A DNA stretch of 64,000 nt from Micromonospora coriariae (lineage in GTDB: Bacteria > Actinomycetota > Actinomycetes > Mycobacteriales > Micromonosporaceae), in contig NZ_LT607412.1 in NCBI RefSeq assembly GCF_900091455.1, positions 2,542,001-2,606,000 on the forward strand, written 5' to 3'. The notes beneath the pieces are model-generated. The model had not been told where the DNA came from and made no database searches. It was given only the letters and a program-made list of their open reading frames with translations. The position numbers were made by a program, and so were the translations under genes. Below, piece by piece: positions 1 through 10,184 of this stretch (positions within the stretch are counted from its first letter, which is position 1; every line of letters begins with the position of its first letter).

Positions 1-1847
<1,847 letters not shown>

Positions 1848-1918
1848 CCCCGGCTGCGCCGACCGGCCCTCGTCGGCAGGTGGGCCTATCCTCGCAGGAG
1901 GACTGGGGAGGAACCGTA

Positions 1919-4486
1919 ATGGACGAGAACGCCGACCGGGCGCAACTGCCCGGCCAGCAGCCGGTGCCGGAGCGGGACATCGAACCACTCTGGCCACCTG
2001 ATCCGGCCGACCCGGGCGCGGAGGCCGCGGCACCGCCATGGGCGTCGATCTCGGAGCAGCGGGGTGGCCCGCCGTCGGCCGTGCCGCCGTCGACCGTGCT
2101 GCCGCCCGTGGCCGCGCCGCCGACGGGCCGTCCGCCGGTTTCCGGGCAGTCCGGGGCAGCGGCACGGACGCCTCCGTCCCCGTCCGACTACCCGTCGCTC
2201 ACCGGTGCCGTACCGGCGCCCGGCGGCTGGGGCGTCACCGGCCCCTCCGGCACCGCGTCGGGCTGGGCCCCGGCCCAGCCGAGTTGGCCACCGTCGGCCG
2301 ATCCACCAACCCCCGACGCTGCCGACGCGACGAATGACGACGCCCGACCCACGCCGTCGACCACCGGTGCCGCGTCCAGCGCCCCGGCTACCGGCCCCGC
2401 CCCGGCCGGGGTTAGCGGCCCATCGAACGGCGCGGCGGTCGGGGCCGCCGGCTCGGCGACCGGCTCGACCGGTCCCGCGAACGGCAGCACCGACTCGCCC
2501 GGCGGCAACGGTGACTCGGCCAGCGCCGCGACACCGAGCACCGCCCCGACGGCCACGAACAGCGCGCCGGAGCCGGCAGGCAACGCGTCCGGGACACCAA
2601 ACCCCACCCCGCAGGCACCCGATCCCGCGCCGGAGGCAGCCAACCCCGCGCCGCAGCCAGCCGACGCCACGCAGGCGGCCAGCCCCGCGCCGCAGGCGGC
2701 CAGCCCCGCGCCGCAGGCGGCCAGCCCCGCGCCGCAGGCGGCCAGCCCCGCGCCGCAGGCGGCCAGCCCCGCGCCGCAGGCGGCCATCCTGCCCGGGGCG
2801 GAGTCTTCCGCGTCGGGAGCGGCACCGGGGCGGGCCGACAATCCGGGTCCGGTCGCCGTCCCGCCGATCGTGCCGGGCGGCGTCGACCTGGACCTGCCGT
2901 TCTCCCTGGACCGCCCGGCGGCGTCCGCCACGCCCGCCATCAGCCAGGCCCCGGCCGCACCGGCGGCACCCGAAGACGCGACGGCGGACCCCACCACGGC
3001 TGGACCGACGGCGAGCCGGGCCGGCACCGGGGAGGACGGATCCACCGGAACGGCACGGCCGGCGGCCGAGTCGCCCTGGGCGTACCCGCCGCAGCGGCCT
3101 GCCGGCGCGACCGGGACGGCCCACGACGAGGCGGCCCCCGCAACGCCTCCGGTCCCCGCGCCTCCCGTCCCCCAGCCACCGCACCAGGGTGGCCCGCCCG
3201 CCCCGCACGCCGGCCCCAGCCAGACGTACCCCGGCCAGACGTACCCCGGCCAGATGCACACCGGTCAGACGTACCCGCCCGCGATCCCCGGTCCCGCCGG
3301 CCCGGCACCGATCCCGCCCCCGCCCGGCCCGACGCAGTTCGCCGAGCCGCCGCACGGCAGCCCCACGCCGCAGCAGGGTGGCCCGGTGGCCCCGCCTCCG
3401 GGTCCGTTCCCGCCGTCGCCGGGCTGGTATCCCCCGCCCTGGCAGCAGAGCACCCCCGGAGCCCCACCGGCGCAGCCGCAGTCGTATCAGGAGGCCGCGG
3501 GGGTGACCCGGGTGCCGACCACCGGCTATCCGGACGCCACCTGGGAGCCGGAGACCACTGCGGCGCCGACCGCGGAGGACTTCGCCCGGCGCCGGCAGGT
3601 ACGACCCGCCGATCCGGTGGCCACGATGGGCGTCCGCGCGGTGGTCAACAAGATGGGGCTGCTCCGGCTGGCGCCCGGGCGACACGAGCAGGAGCTCAAG
3701 CGGGACATCGAGATGGTGCGTCGCAACTTCGGCGGGCTGCGACAGGTGACCGTGGTCAATCCCAAGGGCGGCGCCGGAAAGACGGTGGCCATCCTGCTGC
3801 TCGCGATGACGTTCGGCCAGAAGCGCGGCGGCTACGTGCTGGCCTGGGACAACAACGAGACCCAGGGCACGCTCGGGATGCGGGCCCAACAGGACTTCCA
3901 CTCCCGCACGGTGCGGGACATGCTGCGCGACCTCGGGCAGTTCCAGGGCGCGCACGGGCGGGTCGGCGACCTGTCGCAGTACGTCCGCTCCCAGGGCGAG
4001 GGGATGTTCGACGTGCTCGCCTCGGACGAGTCGGCCACCGGTGGCGAGATGCTCACCGCGGCCGCGTTCGCCGAGATCCGCGAGGTGGTCAGCCGGTTCT
4101 ACAAGCTGATCTTCGTGGACACCGGGAACAACGTCCGGGCGCAGAACTGGCAGGCCTCGATGGACGCCACCGACCAACTGGTCGTCACCATGTCCGCCCG
4201 TAACGACTCGGCGGAGACCGCCGCCCGGATGCTCGACCACCTCGAGCAGAGCGGCCGGCAGCGGCTGGTCCGGCAGGCGGTGACGGTGGTGTCGATGCCG
4301 CCGTCCCGCAAGGAGATCGACCTGCCGGCCATCCAGGAGCACTTCGCGGCCCGGACCAGGGCGGTGCTGCTGGCACCCTACGAGCGGCTCATCGACAGCG
4401 GCGAGCCGATCCGGTACGGAGGGCTCTCCTCGGCCACCCGGGACGCCTGGCTCAAGATCGCCGCCGCGGTCGCCGAGGGGCTGTAG
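1919..4486 (+). CDS. MinD/ParA-like ATPase with a long Pro/Ala-rich N-terminus
   Basis: 855 residues from ATG 1919, preceded by GGGGAGGAA. Residues 1-560 are low-complexity Pro/Ala/Gln/Thr sequence with five exact copies of a 7-residue repeat at about 252-290 and TYPGQ repeats near 440-460. Residues about 610-850 form a SIMIBI ATPase: deviant Walker A PKGGAGKT, then WDNNETQGTLGMRA and a switch-like segment IFVDTGNNVRAQNW. The architecture (disordered N-terminus plus MinD-like ATPase) resembles EspI-type and other 'chromosome partitioning' ATPases of actinobacteria. No ESX/type VII genes are adjacent, so its partner is unknown. Probably a membrane- or scaffold-associated positioning ATPase; that role is inference. 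Confidence 0.8.
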   Translation: MDENADRAQLPGQQPVPERDIEPLWPPDPADPGAEAAAPPWASISEQRGGPPSAVPPSTVLPPVAAPPTGRPPVSGQSGAAARTPPSPSDYPSLTGAVPAPGGWGVTGPSGTASGWAPAQPSWPPSADPPTPDAADATNDDARPTPSTTGAASSAPATGPAPAGVSGPSNGAAVGAAGSATGSTGPANGSTDSPGGNGDSASAATPSTAPTATNSAPEPAGNASGTPNPTPQAPDPAPEAANPAPQPADATQAASPAPQAASPAPQAASPAPQAASPAPQAASPAPQAAILPGAESSASGAAPGRADNPGPVAVPPIVPGGVDLDLPFSLDRPAASATPAISQAPAAPAAPEDATADPTTAGPTASRAGTGEDGSTGTARPAAESPWAYPPQRPAGATGTAHDEAAPATPPVPAPPVPQPPHQGGPPAPHAGPSQTYPGQTYPGQMHTGQTYPPAIPGPAGPAPIPPPPGPTQFAEPPHGSPTPQQGGPVAPPPGPFPPSPGWYPPPWQQSTPGAPPAQPQSYQEAAGVTRVPTTGYPDATWEPETTAAPTAEDFARRRQVRPADPVATMGVRAVVNKMGLLRLAPGRHEQELKRDIEMVRRNFGGLRQVTVVNPKGGAGKTVAILLLAMTFGQKRGGYVLAWDNNETQGTLGMRAQQDFHSRTVRDMLRDLGQFQGAHGRVGDLSQYVRSQGEGMFDVLASDESATGGEMLTAAAFAEIREVVSRFYKLIFVDTGNNVRAQNWQASMDATDQLVVTMSARNDSAETAARMLDHLEQSGRQRLVRQAVTVVSMPPSRKEIDLPAIQEHFAARTRAVLLAPYERLIDSGEPIRYGGLSSATRDAWLKIAAAVAEGL
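2672..2786 (+). repeat. Five perfect 21-bp tandem repeats inside the ATPase gene
   Basis: The unit CAGGCGGCCAGCCCCGCGCC+G occurs five times back to back from 2672 to 2776 without a mismatch, then a partial sixth. It encodes QAASPAP repeats in the disordered N-terminus. Perfect identity at the DNA level points to recent slippage or unequal recombination, so copy number should vary between strains. Confidence 0.95.
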
Positions 4487-4531
4487 CCCGCCGACGGCCG
4501 GCCCGGACGTGTGCCGGACCGACCGTCGGGC
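4486..4531. terminator. Hairpin between convergent genes
   Basis: The arms at about 4486-4506 and 4514-4531 (GCCCG..ACGG..CGG..CCGG against its complement) pair with one bulge and a few G-U pairs. The hairpin fills the 51-base gap between the stop of the MinD-like gene and the stop of DUF3151, so it probably serves both strands. There is no T-run, as is usual at this GC content. Confidence 0.5.
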
Positions 4532-4537
4532 CGGGTG

Positions 4538-4966
4538 TCAGTTGCTGGCCAGCGCGTCCGCCGCCGCAGGGTCACAGTCGCGGAGGAACTGGGCGCAGCG
4601 GGCCGCCTCGTCGGCCTCGCCGATCTCGTCGGCTGCCCGGGAGAGCACGTACAGGCAGCGCAGGAAGCCCCGGTTCGGCTCGTGCGACCACGGCACCGGG
4701 CCGTGGCCCTTCCAGCCGCTCCGGCGCAGCTGGTCCAGGCCCCGGTGGTAGCCGGTGCGCGCGTAGGCGTACGCCGTCACCACCTGGCCCTGGGCGAACG
4801 ACCGGGCCGCGAGCTCGGCCCAGGCAGCGCTGTAGGTCGGGAAATGGGCCGCCACCTCGGCGTACGCCTGGTCGCTGCCGGCCTGTTCGGCGGCGGCCAG
4901 GGCTGCGTCGGCCTCGTGGTTCGCGGGCAGGAGGGTGGCCGGTGGCTCTGGCAACAGGTTCTGCAT
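4538..4966 (-). CDS. DUF3151 family protein
   Basis: 142-residue soluble protein of the actinobacterial DUF3151 family (the family of M. tuberculosis Rv0360c). It starts MQNLLPEPPATLLP, a typical opening for the family, and contains the helical run AYAEVAAHFPTYSAAWAELA followed by RTGYHRGLDQLRRSGWKGHG and a Cys pair near the C-terminus (RCLYV, RDCDP). The helical repeats look TPR-like. No function is established. ATG at 4966 is preferred over the in-frame TTG at 4978, which has no ribosome binding site. It lies between purA and fba as in mycobacteria. Confidence 0.9.
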   Translation of the reverse strand: MQNLLPEPPATLLPANHEADAALAAAEQAGSDQAYAEVAAHFPTYSAAWAELAARSFAQGQVVTAYAYARTGYHRGLDQLRRSGWKGHGPVPWSHEPNRGFLRCLYVLSRAADEIGEADEAARCAQFLRDCDPAAADALASN

Positions 4967-5123
4967 CGTCCCATTCAACCCGCTGGACAGTGCGACACGC
5001 GAGCGGGTCGGCCGACGCGCTCCGCTGAACGGCTGAGGAGTTGGTCACGCCTGCGGCCTATGCCGCCGCCAGGTGTTTTCCACTACAACTAATGGTCCGG
5101 AGCCTCCCCAGGACCCGGTTACG

Positions 5124-5157
5124 CAGGAGCCCGGTGGCCACGGCCGCCGGGCTCCTG
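5124..5157. other. Perfect 11-bp inverted repeat in a divergent intergenic region
   Basis: CAGGAGCCCGG (5124-5134) is repeated exactly as CCGGGCTCCTG (5147-5157) around a 12-base loop. It lies in the 248-base region between divergent genes, upstream of the LOG gene promoter. No T-run follows. It may be the terminator of a short unseen transcript starting around 5050-5100, or a regulatory hairpin. Confidence 0.5.
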
Positions 5158-5180
5158 TCGGTTCCGCCCCGGCCCGGGGT

Positions 5181-5208
5181 TTGGCCGTCCCCGCCGGACG
5201 GGCAGGAT
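5181..5208 (+). promoter_or_regulatory. Predicted promoter for a leaderless LOG-family transcript
   Basis: TTGGCC at 5181-5186 and CAGGAT at 5203-5208 are 16 bases apart. The -10 box ends 6 bases before GTG 5215, so transcription would start on or next to the start codon. The same CAGGATGG-N-CCGGTG arrangement recurs at 57747-57761 in this window. Confidence 0.5.
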
Positions 5209-5214
5209 GGCCCG

Positions 5215-6408
5215 GTGCCGACCCCACCTCCCGCGGACGTCATCGAGCCGCACCTGCACGCCAACGAGGTCCAGACCCGCGACGAGTTCGACCAGCAGCT
5301 GGCCACCGGCCGCCTGACCGGGCTGACAGTGCAGGGGCTCCGCCTCGACCTGGCCCCGGTGCCCGACCTGACCGGCGTCGAGGTCACCGGCACCCTCTTC
5401 GTCGGCTGCCGGTTCGCCTCCCGGGAGGTCGGCGCCGACCTGGTCCGGCGTGGCGCGAACGTGGTGCCGCCGTTCTCCGGGCTGCCGTACCCGACCCAAC
5501 CGGCGCACCTCTACACCCCGGAGGAGCTGGCCGCCGGGTTCGCCGAGGACGGGTTCACCGGGATGTACGACACCCGGGTGTACGAGCACTACCGGGCGCA
5601 CGGCGGAGCGATGCCGGACGTCAGGGAGGCCCTCGGCCAGCGTCTGCATGATCACGGCGTGGACAACGCGCTGGCCGACGCCACCCGGGTCTGGTTGGCC
5701 GAGCACGGGCCGCAGTCGGTGGTGGGCATCATGGGCGGGCACGCGGTGCGGCGGGGCAGCCCGGCGTACCGGATGGCGGCCGTGCTGGGTTGGGAGCTGG
5801 CCCGGGCCGACCGGCTGGTGGTGACCGGCGGCGGTCCCGGGGTGATGGAGGCCGCGAACCTCGGCGCCTACCTGGCGGATCAGCCGGCGGCGGAGTTGAC
5901 CGCGGCGATCGACCTGCTGGCCACCGCGCCCGACTTCACCGACCACCAGCGGTACACCGCCGTGGCGCTGACGGTCCGGCAGCGGTACGCGGGCGTGCCG
6001 CGGCAGCGCGGCGCCGACGCGGGGTGGGCGCGGGCCGGCGGGCTGGCCATTCCGACCTGGCTGTACGGGCACGAGCCCGCGAACCTGTTCGCGGGGCGGA
6101 TCGCCAAGTACTTCTCGAATGCGATCCGGGAGGACACCATCCTGCGGCTCGCCCGGGGCGGCATCGTCTTCGCCCCTGGCCGGGCGGGCACGGTGCAGGA
6201 GGTGTTCCAGGCGGCGACCAAGACCTACTACGGCACCGACGGTGTCAGCGGCGCCTACGTCTTCCTCGACCGCGCGTACTGGACCCGGGAGCTGCCGGTG
6301 GAGGAGCTGCTGCGCCCGCTGCTGGCCGCCTCCCCGTTCGGCGACCTGTCGTCGACGATCCACCTGACCGACGACGTCCGCGAGGCCGTCCACCTGCTGA
6401 CAACGTAA
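5215..6408 (+). CDS. LOG-family (lysine-decarboxylase-like) Rossmann-fold nucleotide-binding protein
   Basis: 397 residues from GTG 5215; no Shine-Dalgarno site but a -10-like CAGGAT six bases upstream. Residues 1-95 are an N-terminal extension absent from short cytokinin-activating LOG proteins. The core has VVGIMGGHAVRRGSPAYRMA, the nucleotide loop VVTGGGPGVMEAANLGAY and the second signature FAPGRAGTVQEVFQ, where the classical PGGxGTxxE motif carries Arg in place of the second Gly but keeps GT and the catalytic-type Glu. The size matches the long LOG/PpnN-like group, which hydrolyses nucleoside 5'-monophosphates; exact substrate unknown. It stops inside the first base triplet of a palindromic repeat element. 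Confidence 0.85.
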   Translation: MPTPPPADVIEPHLHANEVQTRDEFDQQLATGRLTGLTVQGLRLDLAPVPDLTGVEVTGTLFVGCRFASREVGADLVRRGANVVPPFSGLPYPTQPAHLYTPEELAAGFAEDGFTGMYDTRVYEHYRAHGGAMPDVREALGQRLHDHGVDNALADATRVWLAEHGPQSVVGIMGGHAVRRGSPAYRMAAVLGWELARADRLVVTGGGPGVMEAANLGAYLADQPAAELTAAIDLLATAPDFTDHQRYTAVALTVRQRYAGVPRQRGADAGWARAGGLAIPTWLYGHEPANLFAGRIAKYFSNAIREDTILRLARGGIVFAPGRAGTVQEVFQAATKTYYGTDGVSGAYVFLDRAYWTRELPVEELLRPLLAASPFGDLSSTIHLTDDVREAVHLLTT

Positions 6409-6458
6409 GGAAGGGCACCTTCTTAACGCCTGATGTATAGGAAGGGCCCCTTCCTAAC
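6406..6458. repeat. Pair of GGAAGGGNCCCTTCC intergenic palindromes
   Basis: Two degenerate copies lie head to tail: 6409-6427 (GGAAGGGCACCTTCTTAAC) and 6438-6458 (TAGGAAGGG then CCCCTTCCTAAC). They occupy most of the gap between the LOG stop codon, whose TAA is part of the element, and the fba terminator. The same element pair recurs at 49101-49153, again between convergent genes. From memory, this is a family dispersed in Micromonospora-type genomes. Confidence 0.8.
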
Positions 6459-6485
6459 ACCGGCGGGGCCGTCGCGCGGAAACGA

Positions 6486-6518
6486 CGACGGCCGGCTCCC
6501 CGAGAGGGCCGGCCGTCG
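6486..6518 (-). terminator. fba terminator
   Basis: Perfect 11-bp stem: CGACGGCCGGC (6486-6496) and GCCGGCCGTCG (6508-6518) around an 11-base loop. It starts 12 bases past the fba stop on the minus strand and is followed on that strand by CGTCGTTTCC. Confidence 0.8.
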
Positions 6519-6529
6519 GTGGGACGTCG

Positions 6530-7555
<1,026 letters not shown>

Positions 7556-7698
7556 ATCGAACGCTCCTTACTTACCACTCTCGGCCGTGCTGGCCGCTGT
7601 TGTTCACGGGTGCGCCGGACCGCGCTGTCCTCCGCCCGGCAGTATCCCGTAGGTGAGGTGCGCCGGAAAAACCGGCCCGGGTGCTGGCCAGGATCCGG

Positions 7699-8082
7699 TC
7701 ACCGGTTGTCCAGCCGGTCCGGCACGATGACGCTGATCAGCCAGGTGACCACGGTCATCACGATGGCGCCCCAGAACGCCGCCCAGAAACCGTCCACCTG
7801 GAACGGCAGGTCGAGCCCGCGGGCAATCCGGTCGGTGAGCAGGAACAGCAGCGCGTTGACCACCAGCGCGAACAGGCCCAGGGTCAGCAGGTAGAACACG
7901 CAGCCGACGACCTTGATCACCGGTTTGAGCACCGCGTTGATCACACCGAAGATCAGCGCGACCACGATCAGCGTGAGCACGGTGTTGCCACCCGAGCGTC
8001 CGTGCACCTCGACCCCGGGGACGATCAGCGTGGTCACCCACAACGCGACCGCGGTGATCGCCAGCCGGATGAGGAATCCCAC
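7699..8082 (-). CDS. Phage-holin-superfamily-IV-like membrane protein (PF04020 type)
   Basis: 127-residue integral membrane protein starting VGFLIRLAITAVALWVTTL, with four hydrophobic segments (about 4-22, 37-57, 62-88, 100-122) and the family-like GVINAVLKPVIKVVG between TM2 and TM3. Members are widespread small actinobacterial membrane proteins and, despite the name, are not evidence of prophage. GTG at 8082 is chosen because the homologous segment begins there and CAGGAT sits six bases upstream on the minus strand, a leaderless arrangement. No phage genes surround it. Confidence 0.8.
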   Translation of the reverse strand: MGFLIRLAITAVALWVTTLIVPGVEVHGRSGGNTVLTLIVVALIFGVINAVLKPVIKVVGCVFYLLTLGLFALVVNALLFLLTDRIARGLDLPFQVDGFWAAFWGAIVMTVVTWLISVIVPDRLDNR

Positions 8083-8202
8083 GGCCCCATCCTGGCACCG
8101 GGTCGCGCCGCCCACGGGTGATTCGGCCGACTCGACTTTCGCGCGCCACCGGCACAGCCCGTACGGTGGGTGGGAACCGAGCACCGAGCCCCGGGAGGAA
8201 CC

Positions 8203-8415
8203 ATGGGTCAGCCCGATGAGGACTTCACCCCCGGCGACCACCTCGCCCCGGACGAACGCGACCCCGAGGCGGATCCGGCGGACGCGGTCGAGCAGGCAGC
8301 GGTGGTCGATCCCGCCGACGTCGACGGGGAGCCGCACCGCGGCTTGGAGGTCGACGACTGGGACGCGATGGAGCAGGCCCGGGTGGTCACCGGGGACGAC
8401 GACGACTACCGCTGA
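8203..8415 (+). CDS. Small acidic conserved-type hypothetical protein
   Basis: 70 residues from ATG 8203, with GGGAGG 6 bases upstream. It is very acidic (many Asp/Glu), with no membrane segment or cysteine, and is likely disordered. Two similar blocks, DPADAVEQAAVV and DDWDAMEQARVV, suggest an internal duplication. I do not recognise a named domain. It stands alone between two minus-strand genes. Confidence 0.7.
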   Translation: MGQPDEDFTPGDHLAPDERDPEADPADAVEQAAVVDPADVDGEPHRGLEVDDWDAMEQARVVTGDDDDYR

Positions 8416-8435
8416 CGCCGCGCCCCCGGAGAGCG

Positions 8436-9524
8436 TCAGCCGGCGGGGTCGACCCGGTCCGGGTGGCGGGCCGCCCAGTCCCCGAGCCGATCCTCGCGCA
8501 GCGCGGTCAGGAACTCCGGGGCGAGCGCCGGGTCGGCGAACAGGTACCGGTCCCGGCCGGTCGGCTCGCTGATCGGCAGGCTGAGCCCGACCGGGTCGAC
8601 GGATCGCAGTGCGGGCACGAGCCGGATCAGGTCCAGCATGGCGGCACCGTCAGGAGCCACCACGAGGTCCGGGCCGACGGTGTCCAGCAGCTTGGAGAGT
8701 CGTACCGGGTTGGTGAGCACGCCCTGTTCCCTGGCCTGGCGGACCAGACCGGCGGCGAAGAGGCGGGCGTTGTGGTCCCGGTCCTGACTGCCCTGGGGCA
8801 GCCCCCGTCGCTGACGGAGCAGGTCGACGGAGGCGGCGCCGTCGAGACGCTGACAGCCGGCGGGGAATAGCCGCCCGGTGTGGACCGATCGCACACTTTG
8901 GGGCAGGCAGACCGGCACCCCGTCCACCGTGTCGGTGAGCCCACGCAGCGCGGGGTACGTCAGCACGAAGCCGGTGTCCACCCGGGCACCGGTCAGCTCG
9001 GTGATCGTCCGCCGGGTCAGCTCGTACCCCTTGGTCAGGTCCGACCCCTTGGTCAGGTCCGACCCCTTGGTCGCGGTGCCCAAGGGGAACGCGGCGTTCA
9101 GCTTGTCGGTCCCATGGCCGGGGATCGACACCTTCAGGTCACGCGGCAGCGAGATCAGGTACGGACGGCTGCGGTCGGCCGGGATGTGCAGCAGCAGCAC
9201 CGAATCGGCCAACGGTAGGCCCGACCGCGACGTGTGGCGGTCGATGCCGACCAGCAGGATGGTCACCGGGTCCGTCGACGCGGGACGGGCCGACTCACCG
9301 AGCAACTCGCCAGCCTGCGGCGGCCCGGAACGCTCCGGGGTGAACAGCGGCGCCCCGATCCCCAGTACGCCGAGCAGGGCCAGAGCCGTACCGCCGGCCT
9401 GCCACCGACGGCGGCGTCGCCGTCGGCCGGTCGCCAGCCGGTCGATCGCGGCCCGCAGCGGGCCGGTCGGCGGGGTAAGCGGTTCGTGCCGGGCGAACGC
9501 GGCACGCAGGTCGTCCTCGATCAT
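8436..9524 (-). CDS. LytR-CpsA-Psr (LCP) family protein coupled to a sigma factor
   Basis: 362 residues. A cytoplasmic N-terminus of about 40 residues ends in a poly-Arg stretch, then one membrane segment (TALALLGVLGIGAPLF) and an extracytoplasmic LCP domain. LCP hallmarks are TILLVGIDRH, SLPRDLKVSIPGHGTDKLNA (polyprenyl-phosphate-binding Arg/Asp) and RDHNARLFAAGLV. LCP enzymes transfer glycopolymers from lipid carriers to peptidoglycan or arabinogalactan-type acceptors. The ATG overlaps the TGA of the upstream sigma gene (ATGA), the position normally held by an anti-sigma factor. An insertion of repeated TKGSDL units lies between KGSDL and RTITELTG. Confidence 0.9.
   Translation of the reverse strand: MIEDDLRAAFARHEPLTPPTGPLRAAIDRLATGRRRRRRRWQAGGTALALLGVLGIGAPLFTPERSGPPQAGELLGESARPASTDPVTILLVGIDRHTSRSGLPLADSVLLLHIPADRSRPYLISLPRDLKVSIPGHGTDKLNAAFPLGTATKGSDLTKGSDLTKGYELTRRTITELTGARVDTGFVLTYPALRGLTDTVDGVPVCLPQSVRSVHTGRLFPAGCQRLDGAASVDLLRQRRGLPQGSQDRDHNARLFAAGLVRQAREQGVLTNPVRLSKLLDTVGPDLVVAPDGAAMLDLIRLVPALRSVDPVGLSLPISEPTGRDRYLFADPALAPEFLTALREDRLGDWAARHPDRVDPAG
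9027..9072. repeat. 18-bp in-frame tandem repeat in the LCP gene
   Basis: CCCCTTGGTCAGGTCCGA occurs twice exactly (9027-9044, 9045-9062), followed by ten bases of a third copy. On the coding strand it adds whole TKGSDL hexapeptides to a surface loop, so the frame is kept. The copies are identical, which implies recent slippage. Confidence 0.9.
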
Positions 9525-10006
9525 GAGCAGGCCTCCACGTACTCGGCCCGGAGCGTGGCCAGGGCGCGGGAGATGGACGAACGTACGGTCCCGACGGCGC
9601 AGCCGAGGATGTCGGCGATCTCGGCGTCGGGCAGGTCCTCGTAGTAGCGCAGCACCAGGGTGGCCCGCTGCCGCCGCGGTAGCCGGGACAGCCAGGACCA
9701 GATCTGGTCCCGGTCCACGGCGGACTGGGCGTGGTCGACGGGTGCCACCAGCGCCTCGTCGGGTTCCCCGCGCAGCAGCACCCGGCGCATCCAGGAGCCG
9801 CGCCGCCAGTCGACGTACTGGTTGGTGAGCATCCGGCGCACGTAGCGCTCGGGCGAGTCCGCCCGGGCGACCCGTCGCCAGTTGAGCTGGACCCGGACCA
9901 TCGTCTCCTGAACCAGATCCTGCGCCTGGTGCGGATCGCCGGTGAGCATCACCGCGTACCGCAGCAGCGGGGCCAGCCGCGTGTCCGCGAACTCCTCGTA
10001 CGTCAC
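9521..10006 (-). CDS. SigE-family ECF-type RNA polymerase sigma factor
   Basis: 161 residues with sigma region 2 (APLLRYAVMLTGDPHQAQDL, VQETMVRVQLNWRRV, ERYVRRMLTNQYVDWRRGSW) and region 4 (LPRRQRATLVLRYYEDLPDA, EIADILGCAVGTVRSSISRA). The length and the RYA-LTGD opening are typical of the actinobacterial 'SigE family' small sigma factors. It directs RNA polymerase to an unknown regulon. The ATG at 10006 follows GGGAGGTGCAGTG, a good ribosome binding site. Its stop codon overlaps the LCP start, so the two are co-translated and probably act together. Confidence 0.93.
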   Translation of the reverse strand: MTYEEFADTRLAPLLRYAVMLTGDPHQAQDLVQETMVRVQLNWRRVARADSPERYVRRMLTNQYVDWRRGSWMRRVLLRGEPDEALVAPVDHAQSAVDRDQIWSWLSRLPRRQRATLVLRYYEDLPDAEIADILGCAVGTVRSSISRALATLRAEYVEACS

Positions 10007-10184
10007 TGCACCTCCCAGGTCTCCTGCCTCAGATGACGGAAGCGGGCCGACCGAACGTTGCGGTGACGCCCGTCAACCTTTCGGCCGATCTTCGGATCCC
10101 GGCTGCGGTCCGGGCGGTGGTCAGCTCATTGATTGCTTAAGATCCGCACGCTCCACCTGAATCCCCCACTGGAGGAACCCCCTC

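Noticed and set aside
2672..2786. CRISPR-like array
   Set aside because: The repeats are contiguous without spacers and lie inside a coding sequence.
7699..8082. Prophage signal from the holin-family protein
   Set aside because: The family is a common chromosomal membrane protein in actinobacteria; no other phage genes are near.
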